Source: an uncultured Sphingomonadaceae bacterium (GTDB lineage Bacteria; Pseudomonadota; Alphaproteobacteria; Sphingomonadales; Sphingomonadaceae). From it: 64,000 nucleotides of DNA. A program made the position numbers and the translations under genes. The stretch spans positions 1 to 64,000 of the forward strand of contig CAIQHF010000036.1 of NCBI GenBank assembly GCA_903871605.1. The letters run 5' to 3'. The notes under the pieces were generated by a model. The model was not told the DNA's origin. It did no database searches and saw only the letters and a list, made by a program, of their open reading frames with translations. How positions within the stretch are numbered: position 1 is the stretch's first letter; every line of letters starts with the position of its first letter. Shown in pieces: positions 26,698 through 35,469 of the stretch.

Positions 26698-28127
26698 CTC
26701 CTCAAAAAATCGGGCGAGACGAGAAGCAGCGCGAGCGCACCGCCGGGGCTCTCGGCGCGGCCGATCTGATCGGCCGTGCCGGCACTGAGGGAGGCCGGCA
26801 TCAGCTTGGGGCCAAGCGTGCGCGCATCGAGCGTATCACCGATCGGTGCCACCAGACGCTGCGCAAACTCGACCCGGCGCAAGAGCGCGTCGGGCGCGGC
26901 CCAGCTGGCGGCGACATCGTCCCATCCGGCCGGCGATCCCGGTTTCCACACCGGCTGCCCAAGCTGGCTCTGTACGCCCGCCATTTGCAGCTGGCCGACC
27001 TGTTCACGCCCCAACCCGCGCAGTGCCGAGACCGTCCATTCCCATGGTGTCTTGAACTTGACGGGCGTCGGCGCCCACGCCTCCGGACTATCGATAAGCG
27101 TATGGTACAACGCCGGTAGATCGCCCCGATTGTTCGTGAAGCTCGCCGCCAGTCGCGACACAAGGGTCAGCGGCGGCGTGTCGCCGGCAAAGTGACGCGC
27201 GAGCTTAGACGCGACATGCGTGGCAGTCGCGGGCGCACGGGCGAAATCGACCAGCACGGCCCGCGCCTGCTCGACGCCGGGCTGTGCGTAAGTCTTGCCG
27301 AGGATCGCGCGCGATCCTGGCTCGTGGAGATTGGGACGGAAAGCGAAGTCGTCGGCGTTGCCGTCGTCACGCGGACCCTGTGCCCCGACGCTCCAGCCCG
27401 TTAGCGCCCGCGCAAACTCGGTTACATCGCTTTGGGAATACCCCGAGCGGACCCCGAGCGTGTGCAGCTCCATAATCTCGCGGGCCAGATTCTCGTTCAG
27501 GCCGCGTTGCTTGGCCGGATTGCGCGTCAAGGCGCGCTGGGCGGCGAGGCTATCCGGACCGATCGACTGGATCTGGTTCAGGTAGATCAGCATCGCCAGA
27601 TGCTGCTCGACCGCCAGCAACATGTCTTCGAAGCGGCCGAGCACGTGCGGGCGGATGGCATCGCGCTCGAACGCACCAACGAAGGCGCTGGTCTGCGGAT
27701 TGTCCGCCGAGACGCAGAAATGGTTCGACCAGAAATGGACCATCCGCTCCACGAACGGCGCCTGGGTTTCGAGCGCGCTCTGCGTGCGCGCCTGCACCGC
27801 CTGCCGGTAAAGGGCCTGGACATCCTGCGCGAAATCCTGCCGGGCGACCATCTGTTCGGCGCTCTTCGCGGGCTTCGTCGCCACGCCATCGATTGGGGAG
27901 GGGGCTGCGCTCGACACCTGCCTCAGCGCCTGACGCTGATCGCGATAGGCCTTCACCATCGCGCCGGCGTCGGGAAGGGCCGCGAAGCTCGCCGGGCGGG
28001 CATCGAAGCGATCGAACTGGCCGATGAGCCAGCGGCGCGGATCACCGGGTGCGGCGGCCAACGGCGTCGCGCCCAATCCGAAGCGGTTGAGCGCGATCGC
28101 CGCGGGAGAGAGGCCGGTCGTGGTCAT
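26694..28127 (-). CDS. DUF1800 domain protein
   Basis: A 477-residue protein. It opens with LSPAAIALNRFGLGATP, then has VERMVHFWSNHFCVSADN (about 150-167), NENLAREIMELHTLGV and EFARALTGWSVG, the standard DUF1800 pattern. ATG 28127 gives the usual family N-terminus, although the open frame reaches 28343 through the sensor gene. It follows the sigma/anti-sigma/sensor genes after 40 bp, so it is probably part of their operon. Confidence 0.9.
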   Translation of the reverse strand: MTTTGLSPAAIALNRFGLGATPLAAAPGDPRRWLIGQFDRFDARPASFAALPDAGAMVKAYRDQRQALRQVSSAAPSPIDGVATKPAKSAEQMVARQDFAQDVQALYRQAVQARTQSALETQAPFVERMVHFWSNHFCVSADNPQTSAFVGAFERDAIRPHVLGRFEDMLLAVEQHLAMLIYLNQIQSIGPDSLAAQRALTRNPAKQRGLNENLAREIMELHTLGVRSGYSQSDVTEFARALTGWSVGAQGPRDDGNADDFAFRPNLHEPGSRAILGKTYAQPGVEQARAVLVDFARAPATATHVASKLARHFAGDTPPLTLVSRLAASFTNNRGDLPALYHTLIDSPEAWAPTPVKFKTPWEWTVSALRGLGREQVGQLQMAGVQSQLGQPVWKPGSPAGWDDVAASWAAPDALLRRVEFAQRLVAPIGDTLDARTLGPKLMPASLSAGTADQIGRAESPGGALALLLVSPDFLRR

Positions 28128-28167
28128 GATACGCATCTTCCAAAACCGCTGGTAGGCGTTGAACGGC

Positions 28168-28632
28168 CTAGGGCTGCGTTTCCGTCGCCATCGCCGCCGC
28201 GCGAGCGCGGCGCTGTTCGATTCCTTGCGCGAGCTTCGCACGATCGGCGGGCGGAAGGGTGGCGGCAAAGCTGATTGCACGCGCCTCGACATGGGCGCGG
28301 ATCGCGATGTCGGCGGCGCGAATGCGCGAGAGTGCGTTGCCAAGCTTGGCCTGGTCTAGCGTCGGCGCATTGAGTAACGTCGCGGCATCGTCACGGGCCT
28401 GTCGGCCGGCCATCGCGGTCGGACGCATCTCGAGCCGGGCATCGCGCAACGCCCGGCGAAAGGCGCGGCGCTCGTCGCGGGGCAGGTCGCTCCCCGCGAC
28501 GCGGATCGAACCGGCCCCGATCATCGGATGACGTGCGCGTACCCACACCGCCCCACCGATCGCCGCGCCCAGTAGAAAGATGTTGAGGAGGATCGAGACC
28601 GCACAAAGGATCTTGAGAGTTCGCGTCGACAT
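28168..28632 (-). CDS. Periplasmic heavy-metal-sensor-like protein (CnrX/CpxP type)
   Basis: A 154-residue protein with one N-terminal membrane anchor (ILCAVSILLNIFLLGAAIGG) and a periplasmic helical domain: LPRDERRAFRRALRDARLEM, then LPPADRAKLAQGIEQRR. This fits the periplasmic sensors that partner ECF anti-sigma factors. The His/Met metal ligands of CnrX are not obvious, so the ligand could be something else. It starts 1 bp from the anti-sigma stop, so the three genes form one unit. Confidence 0.75.
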   Translation of the reverse strand: MSTRTLKILCAVSILLNIFLLGAAIGGAVWVRARHPMIGAGSIRVAGSDLPRDERRAFRRALRDARLEMRPTAMAGRQARDDAATLLNAPTLDQAKLGNALSRIRAADIAIRAHVEARAISFAATLPPADRAKLAQGIEQRRARAAAMATETQP

Positions 28633-29028
28633 TCAACTGTCCTGCTGAGAGAGGTCCCCGAACGCGGTCGCATCGTCTGATACACTATGATCCAACGGAA
28701 GCGCCGCCGATGCCGCGACCGATCCCGCCGCAGCCCCCGCGAGCGCGGTCGCGATGCCGATACTCGACCACCACAACCGGGCGCGCCGTGCCAGCGGCGT
28801 GCGGCGTGATGTGAGGACCCTATCGCGTAATGCCGGCGAAGGCGCCGCGACCGTCCACAAGTCCAGTCGAGCGTCGAGGCGCTCTGCCTCAACTAGGACG
28901 GCGCGCATGCCAGGCAGGCGTGCCATCGCCATCGCTTCGGCGCGGACCGCTTCGGGCCAGCGCGCGATCACGCTGCCATAGGCCTCCGCCATTTCGATGA
29001 AACGCGCTTCGCTCAAGGAGTTAGTCAT
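28633..29028 (-). CDS. Putative anti-sigma factor
   Basis: A 131-residue membrane protein: cytoplasmic helical N-terminus (MTNSLSEARFIEMAEAYGSV), one TM segment (LWWSSIGIATALAGAAAGSV) and a short periplasmic tail. It overlaps the ECF sigma gene by 8 bp, the usual arrangement for a cognate anti-sigma. No zinc-binding HxxxCxxC motif, so it is not a ZAS-type redox anti-sigma. Role inferred from topology and context. Confidence 0.7.
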   Translation of the reverse strand: MTNSLSEARFIEMAEAYGSVIARWPEAVRAEAMAMARLPGMRAVLVEAERLDARLDLWTVAAPSPALRDRVLTSRRTPLARRARLWWSSIGIATALAGAAAGSVAASAALPLDHSVSDDATAFGDLSQQDS

Positions 29029-29575
29029 CAGCCATATCCCGTGCGACAAATGTGGCGCGCAGCGATCGGCGACCGCGCGAGAGAAGGCTTTCGAGCGCCT
29101 CGACGCTGACCTCCATCGCGTCCGCCGCCGCGATGTTGGAAAGATCCTGATAATGGACCAGGAGAATGGCTTCGCGCTGGCGCTCCGGAAGTGCCGCGAT
29201 CGCCTGTTGGACTGCGCGGCCTCGCGCTACATCGTCCAGCGCGGCGTCGGCCGGTGGCGCCGGGTCCGCGATGTCCGGAAGCGCCGGCATCACCGTCTCG
29301 CGTCGCCGCCGCAGCCGATCGCGGCAGAGATTGAGCGTCACCATGTGCAGCCATGTGTCGAAACGCTCCGCGCCCGGTCGCCAACGCGATGCCTGGCGCC
29401 AGGCGCGGACGAAGGCTTCCTGCGCGACATCCTCGGCCTCGGTCGCGTCGCCCAGCATCCGGCGCGCGAGTGCCAGGATGCGCGGGAGCTTCGCGCCGAC
29501 CAGCATCCGCGTCGCCCCCTCGTCGCCTTGGCCGATACGCGCGACGAGCCCGGTATCCGGATCGTCCATGCTCAA
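29021..29575 (-). CDS. ECF-type RNA polymerase sigma factor
   Basis: A 184-residue sigma factor. Region 2: RMLGDATEAEDVAQEAFVRA. Region 4: ALPERQREAILLVHYQDLSN then VSVEALESLLSRGRRSL. Its downstream partners (anti-sigma, periplasmic sensor, DUF1800, DUF1501) suggest a metal- or envelope-responsive unit that also controls export of the DUF proteins. ATG 29575 or 29569 are both possible. Confidence 0.9.
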   Translation of the reverse strand: MSMDDPDTGLVARIGQGDEGATRMLVGAKLPRILALARRMLGDATEAEDVAQEAFVRAWRQASRWRPGAERFDTWLHMVTLNLCRDRLRRRRETVMPALPDIADPAPPADAALDDVARGRAVQQAIAALPERQREAILLVHYQDLSNIAAADAMEVSVEALESLLSRGRRSLRATFVARDMADD

Positions 29576-29614
29576 CCAATGCGGCTCCCATGATCATTGC
29601 TGTGCACTGTATTT

Positions 29615-30034
29615 TCAGGGCTGCGGGCTTGAGGGTGAATTTGCGGGCTCCGCCTGCGGGATACGCGCCCGGCCGGCCATTCGCTCGTCCGGCGTGAGGA
29701 GGCCGTCGCCATTGCGATCGAGCCGGTGGAACCGCCGGGTAAGCGTCGTCCGAACCTCCTCGGCGTCCAGATACCCGTCATGATTGACATCCATAGCATC
29801 GAACCGTCGCGAGGGGTCGCGCCCGTTCCTTGCGATCGCCGCCAGTTCAGCACGGCTAACCTTGCCGTCGCCATCGGTATCGGCGGCCATGATCCGCCCG
29901 GTCTGGCGCTGAACGAACTGGTCGAGGGACATGCCGCCGTGCGCGGAACCAGCTGCACTCGATGCAGGCTGGGCGCAGGCCGGGACGGCGAGCGGCAGAG
30001 TAGACAGCAGAAGCCAGGTTTGCACGAAACGCAT
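29615..30034 (-). CDS. Exported EF-hand protein
   Basis: A 139-residue protein with a signal peptide (MRFVQTWLLLSTLPLAVPAC, possible lipobox at Cys20). Three EF-hand loops follow: DTDGDGKVSRAE (52-63), DVNHDGYLDAEE (82-93) and DRNGDGLLTPDE (106-117), all with the acidic ligands at positions 1, 3, 5 and 12. It is likely a periplasmic calcium-binding protein. It lies upstream of the sigma gene in the same direction. Confidence 0.85.
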   Translation of the reverse strand: MRFVQTWLLLSTLPLAVPACAQPASSAAGSAHGGMSLDQFVQRQTGRIMAADTDGDGKVSRAELAAIARNGRDPSRRFDAMDVNHDGYLDAEEVRTTLTRRFHRLDRNGDGLLTPDERMAGRARIPQAEPANSPSSPQP

Positions 30035-30105
30035 GGCGCACCTCCGAGAAATGGGCGGTCGCGGCGGGCAGTGGCCACGCGGCGGTCGCCGCGTGGTCAG
30101 AGGCC

Positions 30106-30414
30106 TCAGTAACGGCGGCCATTATGTTTGGCGCGATAGATGTGGCGGCTCGCATTGTTCTCGCGGTGCTGGAGCCGTGCACGGTCATAGCCAGTCAGGT
30201 GACCGCCATCGCGCGCTCGCATGCGCGATTCCTGGGCGTCGATCGAGCCCTGCTGGCGCTCGACACGTCTGGTTTCCCCAGGGGTAAGACGCCCGGTGGC
30301 GACGCCCTGTCCGATCCGGCCTGTCTGGTCGGCGTGGCGCTGATCGACGGTTTGCGCCTGTGCGGCGCCGGTCACGAGACCAAGCGCGATCAGCGCGATG
30401 GGAAGCTGTTTCAT
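30106..30414 (-). CDS. Small exported protein of unknown function
   Basis: A 102-residue protein starting MKQLPIALIALGLVTGAAQA with a clean signal peptide. The mature part is hydrophilic and Arg/Gln-rich (TRRVERQQGSIDAQESRMRA, LQHRENNASRHIYRAKHN). Similar short proteins occur in sphingomonads next to EF-hand proteins. Function unknown. Confidence 0.7.
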   Translation of the reverse strand: MKQLPIALIALGLVTGAAQAQTVDQRHADQTGRIGQGVATGRLTPGETRRVERQQGSIDAQESRMRARDGGHLTGYDRARLQHRENNASRHIYRAKHNGRRY

Positions 30415-30464
30415 CTTCACGACATTCTCCTGGGTCAGGAATGGGGTCTCGGCGCTGGTCGCAC

Positions 30465-30725
30465 TCAGCGGTAGCGCCAGCCGCCATGCCAGCGGTAGCG
30501 ATGGCCCCAGTAGCGATGGCCGTCCCAATAGCCGCGACCGCCATAATAAACGCCGATTGCGGGAACGCCGGGACCGACAACCACGGGGCCCGGGCCACGA
30601 TTGGGGCGGCAGCCGCCATACGGGCCCCTGTGAAAGCCAATCCCGCAGCCACCGCGGGCATCGACGGGTGAAATGGCGGTCATGGCCGCTCCGGCGGCAA
30701 GTGCCACGAGTAGAAGTTTTTTCAT
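30465..30725 (-). CDS. GCG_CRPN-type small exported protein
   Basis: An 86-residue protein with signal peptide (MKKLLLVALAAGAAMTAIS) and the prefix GCGIGFHRGPYGGCRPNRG, the G-C-G...C-R-P-N motif of the GCG_CRPN family, followed by a Gly/Tyr/His/Trp-rich tail ending HGGWRYR. Role unknown, though such proteins are small exported proteins common in alphaproteobacteria. ATG 30725 places the signal peptide at the start. Confidence 0.75.
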   Translation of the reverse strand: MKKLLLVALAAGAAMTAISPVDARGGCGIGFHRGPYGGCRPNRGPGPVVVGPGVPAIGVYYGGRGYWDGHRYWGHRYRWHGGWRYR

Positions 30726-30927
30726 ATCATCCTTCTCCAACGCTACAGTCCGGACACCCGCTCAGGGTTGCCGGATGCTCGTTGAACGGGCGGCAACGGG
30801 ATTTCCGTCGGTCGCGACGCCAGTTTTTTGAGCCGTCGGATCGTCGCAAACCATCGAGGGAATGATGACGCGGAAGCGCCTCCGTCCACGTTTCGGAGCT
30901 TATTAACAGTAAAGGGTATTGCCGGAC

Positions 30928-32805
30928 CTACGCTTCGCCAAAAAGCTCGCGCTGCGAGCGCTCGAGTTCGTCGCTATAGCGCTTGCGGACATGCGCTTCG
31001 GTGAGAATACCCAGTAGCGCGCCATCAGTCACAACAGCCAACTCATCAACGCCGAGCCGATCGAAAACCTGCATGACTTCGGAAACGTTGCGACTGGGCT
31101 CGATAGTTTCATCGGGCCGGCGGGCGAGTGTGGCGACCTCTGCATTCGCGTCGACGCCATCGATATAGGCCTGGGCGGTGGCAACAATACCGGCATAATG
31201 ATTTTCATCGTCGAGCAGGACAACGCGAGTAGTCGAGCCAAGCGGTGCCAGTCGGCGAAATTCGGCGATCGTCGTGGTGGCCGGCATCTTCACAGGAGCC
31301 TTGCGCATCATCCGGCCCGCGGTCAGCTGGCGGACCCAACCGATGTCCCGCGCTGACCGAATGACCTCGCCCCGCAAGTGGAGACGCCAGGTGGAGAAGC
31401 TATAGCCGAACAGTTCGCGCACGAGCGCGCTCGCGACAAGCGAGGCCGTGAGGACGATCGCGGCCAGCTGAAAGTCGCGCGTCGCCTCCAGCACCAGGAA
31501 GGTCATCGTCATCGGTCCGCCGATCACGGAGACCGCGAGTGCTGCCATGCCAACGAGCGCCGCGTCCTGCGTCCACAAGTGCTGTCCGGGCAGCAGGAGG
31601 TCGGTCACATCGGCATAGATGCGCCCGATCAGCACGCCGAGGAACAGCGAGGCAAAGAACAGCCCGCCGCGGAAGCTGAAGCCGAGCGAGATGGACGAGG
31701 CCAGCCACTTCAAACCGAAGATCAGGCACAGCATGGCGAGCGGTGCATCGCCGGCAAGCGCCAGATGGAGCGCGCCATGTCCGGCAGACAGCGCCTGCGG
31801 AGACACATATGCAATCGGTATGAGTAGCAGCCCGCCAACGAAGGGACGGAGCGCCGGCGGCAGCCTCGTCCATCGCACACCCGCTTCCAACAGGCTGACC
31901 GCGCGCATCAAGGCGATGCCGATAAAGGCGCAGACCAACCCAATTCCGATAAAGGCCAGATAATCGAGGTTGCGGGTAATACCGGTGCTGTCCACGGTGA
32001 TAAGGTAGGGCACCGATCCCATGCTGCGCGCTGTCGCGACGCCAGCGATCGCCGCAGCGGCGACTGGAGCGATCGCAGCCGGCGTATAGGCACCGATCAC
32101 GATCTCGAAGGCGTAGAAGGCACCGGTCAGCGGCGCGCCGAATGCCGCGCCGATCGCGGCTCCGGCTCCAGCACCGACAAGGATGCGCAGATCGGAGCGT
32201 CTGAGATTGAGCCAGCGTCCGACGACCGAGCCGAGGCCACCGCCGATCTGGGCATAAGCCGCTTCCAGGCCCACCGAGGCGCCAAAGCCGTTGGAGGCGA
32301 AGGTCTGCCCGGTGACCGTCAAACTGTCGCGCCAAGGTACGGCGCCGCCATGGAGCGCGTTCGCTTCCACGACGTCGACCGGCGTTCGCCGCCGCCAGCG
32401 CTCCAGCGCAAGCTGCAACACGCCCAGCAGCGCGCCTCCCAGCGGCAAGGCGAGCAGGCGTATCGGCGCTAGATGCGGGACAGCGCTTAGCCGCATGTCG
32501 CCCGGCAAGGCGAACAGGAGGTGCTGAAGCGCATGGGCAGCGGCTCCGAGCGCGACGGACAGTCCGCCGCCGATCGACCCGACGATCACGGCGAGAAGAA
32601 TGAAGGTGGCCTCGCTCTGTCGAAGCCGCCGCCGCAGCGCGATCGCGTGCCGAAGGGTCCTGGTGAACAGCACGTTGATCAGCTGTCGCCAGGCTGGTCG
32701 CTCTACGAATGGGCCGCCATGCTGTCGATCAGCGTGGCCTGGTTCATAATCTTCGCCCGATGCGGCGGTCGTATTGCCGGCACCTTCGTCCACGTTAGGA
32801 GCCAA
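30928..32805 (-). CDS. ClC-family chloride channel/antiporter with CBS domains
   Basis: A 625-residue membrane protein. The ClC core runs from about residue 65 to 470 with SNGFGASVGLEAAY (the G-x-S-x-G-x-E-x selectivity region), GAAFGAPLTGAFYAFEI, and SFRGGLFFASLFLGVLIGR. The C-terminal 140 residues form a CBS pair (ATTTIAEFRRLAP to LGILTEAHVRKRY) that may bind nucleotides. The gene overlaps the SLC13-type permease by 11 bp and is probably co-expressed with it. Confidence 0.9.
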   Translation of the reverse strand: MAPNVDEGAGNTTAASGEDYEPGHADRQHGGPFVERPAWRQLINVLFTRTLRHAIALRRRLRQSEATFILLAVIVGSIGGGLSVALGAAAHALQHLLFALPGDMRLSAVPHLAPIRLLALPLGGALLGVLQLALERWRRRTPVDVVEANALHGGAVPWRDSLTVTGQTFASNGFGASVGLEAAYAQIGGGLGSVVGRWLNLRRSDLRILVGAGAGAAIGAAFGAPLTGAFYAFEIVIGAYTPAAIAPVAAAAIAGVATARSMGSVPYLITVDSTGITRNLDYLAFIGIGLVCAFIGIALMRAVSLLEAGVRWTRLPPALRPFVGGLLLIPIAYVSPQALSAGHGALHLALAGDAPLAMLCLIFGLKWLASSISLGFSFRGGLFFASLFLGVLIGRIYADVTDLLLPGQHLWTQDAALVGMAALAVSVIGGPMTMTFLVLEATRDFQLAAIVLTASLVASALVRELFGYSFSTWRLHLRGEVIRSARDIGWVRQLTAGRMMRKAPVKMPATTTIAEFRRLAPLGSTTRVVLLDDENHYAGIVATAQAYIDGVDANAEVATLARRPDETIEPSRNVSEVMQVFDRLGVDELAVVTDGALLGILTEAHVRKRYSDELERSQRELFGEA

Positions 32806-34609
32806 GCGGCCAGAAGAAGGCGATCAACGGCACGCCCGCCACGATCACGAGGATCGAAAGCGGCAATCCCAATCGCCAGTAATCGCCGAAGCGATAGCCG
32901 CCCGGCCCCATGATCAATGTGTTGCATTGATGGCCGATCGGCGTGAGGAAATCGCATCCCGCGCCCGTCGCCACGGCCATCAGGAACGGATCGGGGCTGA
33001 GCCCCAACTGCCTCGCAACCGACACGGCGATCGGCCCCAGCACAAGCACAGTGGGCGCATTATGGAGGAAGGGCGAGCAGGCCATTGCGGTCACCATGAG
33101 CGCGCCCAGCACGAGCAGCGCCAGCGTCCCCAGTAAGACGTGCGCCAGCCCGCTGGCAATCAGGTCGGTGCCGCCGCTGTGTTGCACCGCCTCGCTGATC
33201 GGAGTGAGCGCGCCGATCAGCACGAGCACCTCCGGCTCAAGAGCGCCATAGGCCTCGCGCATCGACAGCGCGCCGATGACCACGATCATCACAGCCGCGC
33301 CGAAGAAGCCCGCCGCGACTGGGACGACCCCGCCAGCGATCAACGCGATCGCGGCAAAGAGGATGGCGATCGGGCCGAAGCGCTGCCGCCGGTTTCCTAA
33401 ACGAAGCGACCGTTCCGCGAGTGGCAACAGCGTCAAGGCCCTCATGAATTCGGGCAGGGCCTTTTCACCAGCCTGCAGAAGAAGCACATCCCCCGCCCGC
33501 AACGTGACTTCACGCAGCCGTTCGGTGATGCGTTCGCTGCTGCGACCCACCGCGAGCAGCTTGACGCCGTACTGCTCCTGCAGTCGCGCCCTTCGCGCGG
33601 ACGTGCCGATCAGAGCAGAGTCAGGCTGCACCACCGCCTCGATCGATCGAACCTCCTCATTTGGCTGGTCTTTTTCAATATCCTCTCGCGATCTGGCTGG
33701 CAGGAGGGGCAGGCGCGCGAACAGCCGCGCCAAGGCTTCGTCATCGCCCTCGAGTACCAGCACTTCGCCGGGAGAGAGCGGTGCGTCGCCATGCACGGGG
33801 GTCCGTCCACCGTGATCCTGGACGACGGCAATGAGCGTGACGCCATCCTTGCCGAGATCGAGGTCGGCGATCGTCGCCAACCCGTCTGGCAAATGGTCGG
33901 GAACTGTCGCCTCGGTGGAATAAGCGGCATCCGCTGCGACATCCTCCATAGCGTCACGGGCTTGACGATCACGAGGCAGCAGCCGCCAGCCGAAGCTGAC
34001 GACGGCGAAACCAAGCGCGGTGAGGGCGAGGCCGACCGGCGCGAAGTCGAACATCGCGAAGGGCTTTCCCAAGGTTTCCTCGCGCACCTGGCTTACGATG
34101 ATGTTGGTCGAAGTACCAACGAGGGTGACCAGGCCGCCAAGCAACGACATGAACGACATCGGCATCAGCAGCGCCGACACTGAACTGCGCTCCGTCCGAC
34201 CGAGCTTGATCGCGGTCGGCATTAAGATAGCAAGCGCTCCGACATTCTTCGTGATGATCGACAGCAACGCCGTAGCGCCGGCCAGTGCCGGCACCTGGGC
34301 GGGCAGCGATTTCAAGCGGCTGAGCAGCGGACGCACCGCGGTCTCCACCGCGCCGGACTTTGCGACAGCCGCACTCACGACAAGCGCAGAGGCGATGACG
34401 ACGACGACATCACTCGTGAAGCCACTAAATGCACTCTTCGCGGGCACGATGCCGATCACGACGCCGATCAATAACGCTGCCAGCGAAACCAGATCATAGC
34501 GGAAGCGGCCCCAGGCGAATGTTGCGATGGCGCCTGCGACGAGGGCGAACGAGAGCAACTGTGACGTCGTCAAACCTCGTTTGCTCCCAGGAGACGATAG
34601 CGCTGGCAC
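32795..34609 (-). CDS. SLC13-family permease with RCK_C (TrkA-C) domains
   Basis: A 604-residue transporter: first membrane half with SIITKNVGALAILMPTAI and LVGTSTNIIVS (about 105-175), two central RCK_C regulatory domains (about 210-400, e.g. LRAGDVLLLQAGEKALPEF), and a second half with FLHNAPTVLVLGP and PIGHQCNTLIMGPGGY. The T-N / N-x-P substrate motifs of the DASS/SLC13 family are present in both halves. The substrate may be sulfate, another divalent anion or a dicarboxylate. Its place beside a sulfur cluster makes sulfate attractive, but that is inference. Confidence 0.88.
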   Translation of the reverse strand: MPALSSPGSKRGLTTSQLLSFALVAGAIATFAWGRFRYDLVSLAALLIGVVIGIVPAKSAFSGFTSDVVVVIASALVVSAAVAKSGAVETAVRPLLSRLKSLPAQVPALAGATALLSIITKNVGALAILMPTAIKLGRTERSSVSALLMPMSFMSLLGGLVTLVGTSTNIIVSQVREETLGKPFAMFDFAPVGLALTALGFAVVSFGWRLLPRDRQARDAMEDVAADAAYSTEATVPDHLPDGLATIADLDLGKDGVTLIAVVQDHGGRTPVHGDAPLSPGEVLVLEGDDEALARLFARLPLLPARSREDIEKDQPNEEVRSIEAVVQPDSALIGTSARRARLQEQYGVKLLAVGRSSERITERLREVTLRAGDVLLLQAGEKALPEFMRALTLLPLAERSLRLGNRRQRFGPIAILFAAIALIAGGVVPVAAGFFGAAVMIVVIGALSMREAYGALEPEVLVLIGALTPISEAVQHSGGTDLIASGLAHVLLGTLALLVLGALMVTAMACSPFLHNAPTVLVLGPIAVSVARQLGLSPDPFLMAVATGAGCDFLTPIGHQCNTLIMGPGGYRFGDYWRLGLPLSILVIVAGVPLIAFFWPLGS

Positions 34610-34811
34610 CCGACGACGCCCGGCAAAAGCGAAAGTTTCACCGCGAAGTGGATGTTTGTGGGCTGATGTGTCTAACGCAACTCTCGCGCATCTCGCTGAC
34701 CCTACGGGAGATTTCTATCTCCGGACCGCCGAAGGCATTATCGGGCGCCGAACGGCGTCCACTGCCGGTCTTCGCGCCACTGCTGGCCGTCGGTCGCGCC
34801 GCGTTCGTCGC

Positions 34812-35339
34812 CTAGTCCGGCAGATACTGATAGCCTTCCGCTTGCAACGTCGCGATCGTCGTGATCGCCGATACGTCCATATGTACGCCCGGGAGCAGAT
34901 CGGTCGTTGCGATCCCATGGCCATGAGCCGCCTGGCTGCATACCGCGATCCGGACGCCCGCCTCGGTCAATTCGCCGATCAATTTAGCATCGATGCTAAC
35001 AGGTAGGCCTGCGGTCGGCTTGCGGACGACCGCGGTCGCCGGTCCCGAGATGATGGCAGTTACCTCGCGATGGCCTGGCGGCACGGCGTAACGATCGAGG
35101 AGATCGACGAAGCGGGCAACGCGATCGAGTGACGGATTGACCTGTCCTGCATCGGTCGCCGCCTTCGTCACGCCAAAGACGATCCTGTACCGCAGCTTCG
35201 GATCCGGCGGCAGCTCGGCTCCGGGGACGTCGACGATTGCGCCAAAGTCGGGGACCGCGCGCGGCCTGTCCGCCGCGCGCGCCGGCATCCCGGCCGCCAG
35301 CATGAATACGACAACCGCCAAAAGGTCAGATCTTCGCAA
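34812..35339 (-). CDS. Exported DsrE/DsrF-like protein
   Basis: A 175-residue protein with signal peptide (LLAVVVFMLAAGMPARAAD) and a DsrE-type domain: YRIVFGVTKAATDAGQVNPS, then EVTAIISGPATAVV and GVRIAVCSQAAHGHGI, whose Cys is at the usual DsrE site. Periplasmic DsrE proteins are linked to sulfur handling. TTG 35339 has AGGAGA six bases upstream. The ATG at 35381 would overlap the DUF2474 gene. It is the last gene of the sulfur/bd-oxidase series. Confidence 0.8.
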   Translation of the reverse strand: MRRSDLLAVVVFMLAAGMPARAADRPRAVPDFGAIVDVPGAELPPDPKLRYRIVFGVTKAATDAGQVNPSLDRVARFVDLLDRYAVPPGHREVTAIISGPATAVVRKPTAGLPVSIDAKLIGELTEAGVRIAVCSQAAHGHGIATTDLLPGVHMDVSAITTIATLQAEGYQYLPD

Positions 35340-35352
35340 AGTCCATCTCCTG

Positions 35353-35469
35353 TCATGCCGACAGCCACAGCCGGATGACACCGGCCACCATGCCGAGCGT
35401 CGCGACGCTCGCCGCCCAGATCCCCGCCATCCAGACGAGGCGCTTCCACAAGGGAGAGGACGCTTCCAT
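35353..35469 (-). CDS. DUF2474 small membrane subunit of the bd oxidase
   Basis: A 38-residue single-TM protein: PLWKRLVWMAGIWAASVATL then VIRLWLSA. It matches DUF2474, the CydX-like small peptide coded after cioAB/cydAB that stabilises the oxidase. ATG 35469 overlaps the subunit II stop as TGATG. A short frame like this is easily missed. Confidence 0.75.
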   Translation of the reverse strand: MEASSPLWKRLVWMAGIWAASVATLGMVAGVIRLWLSA

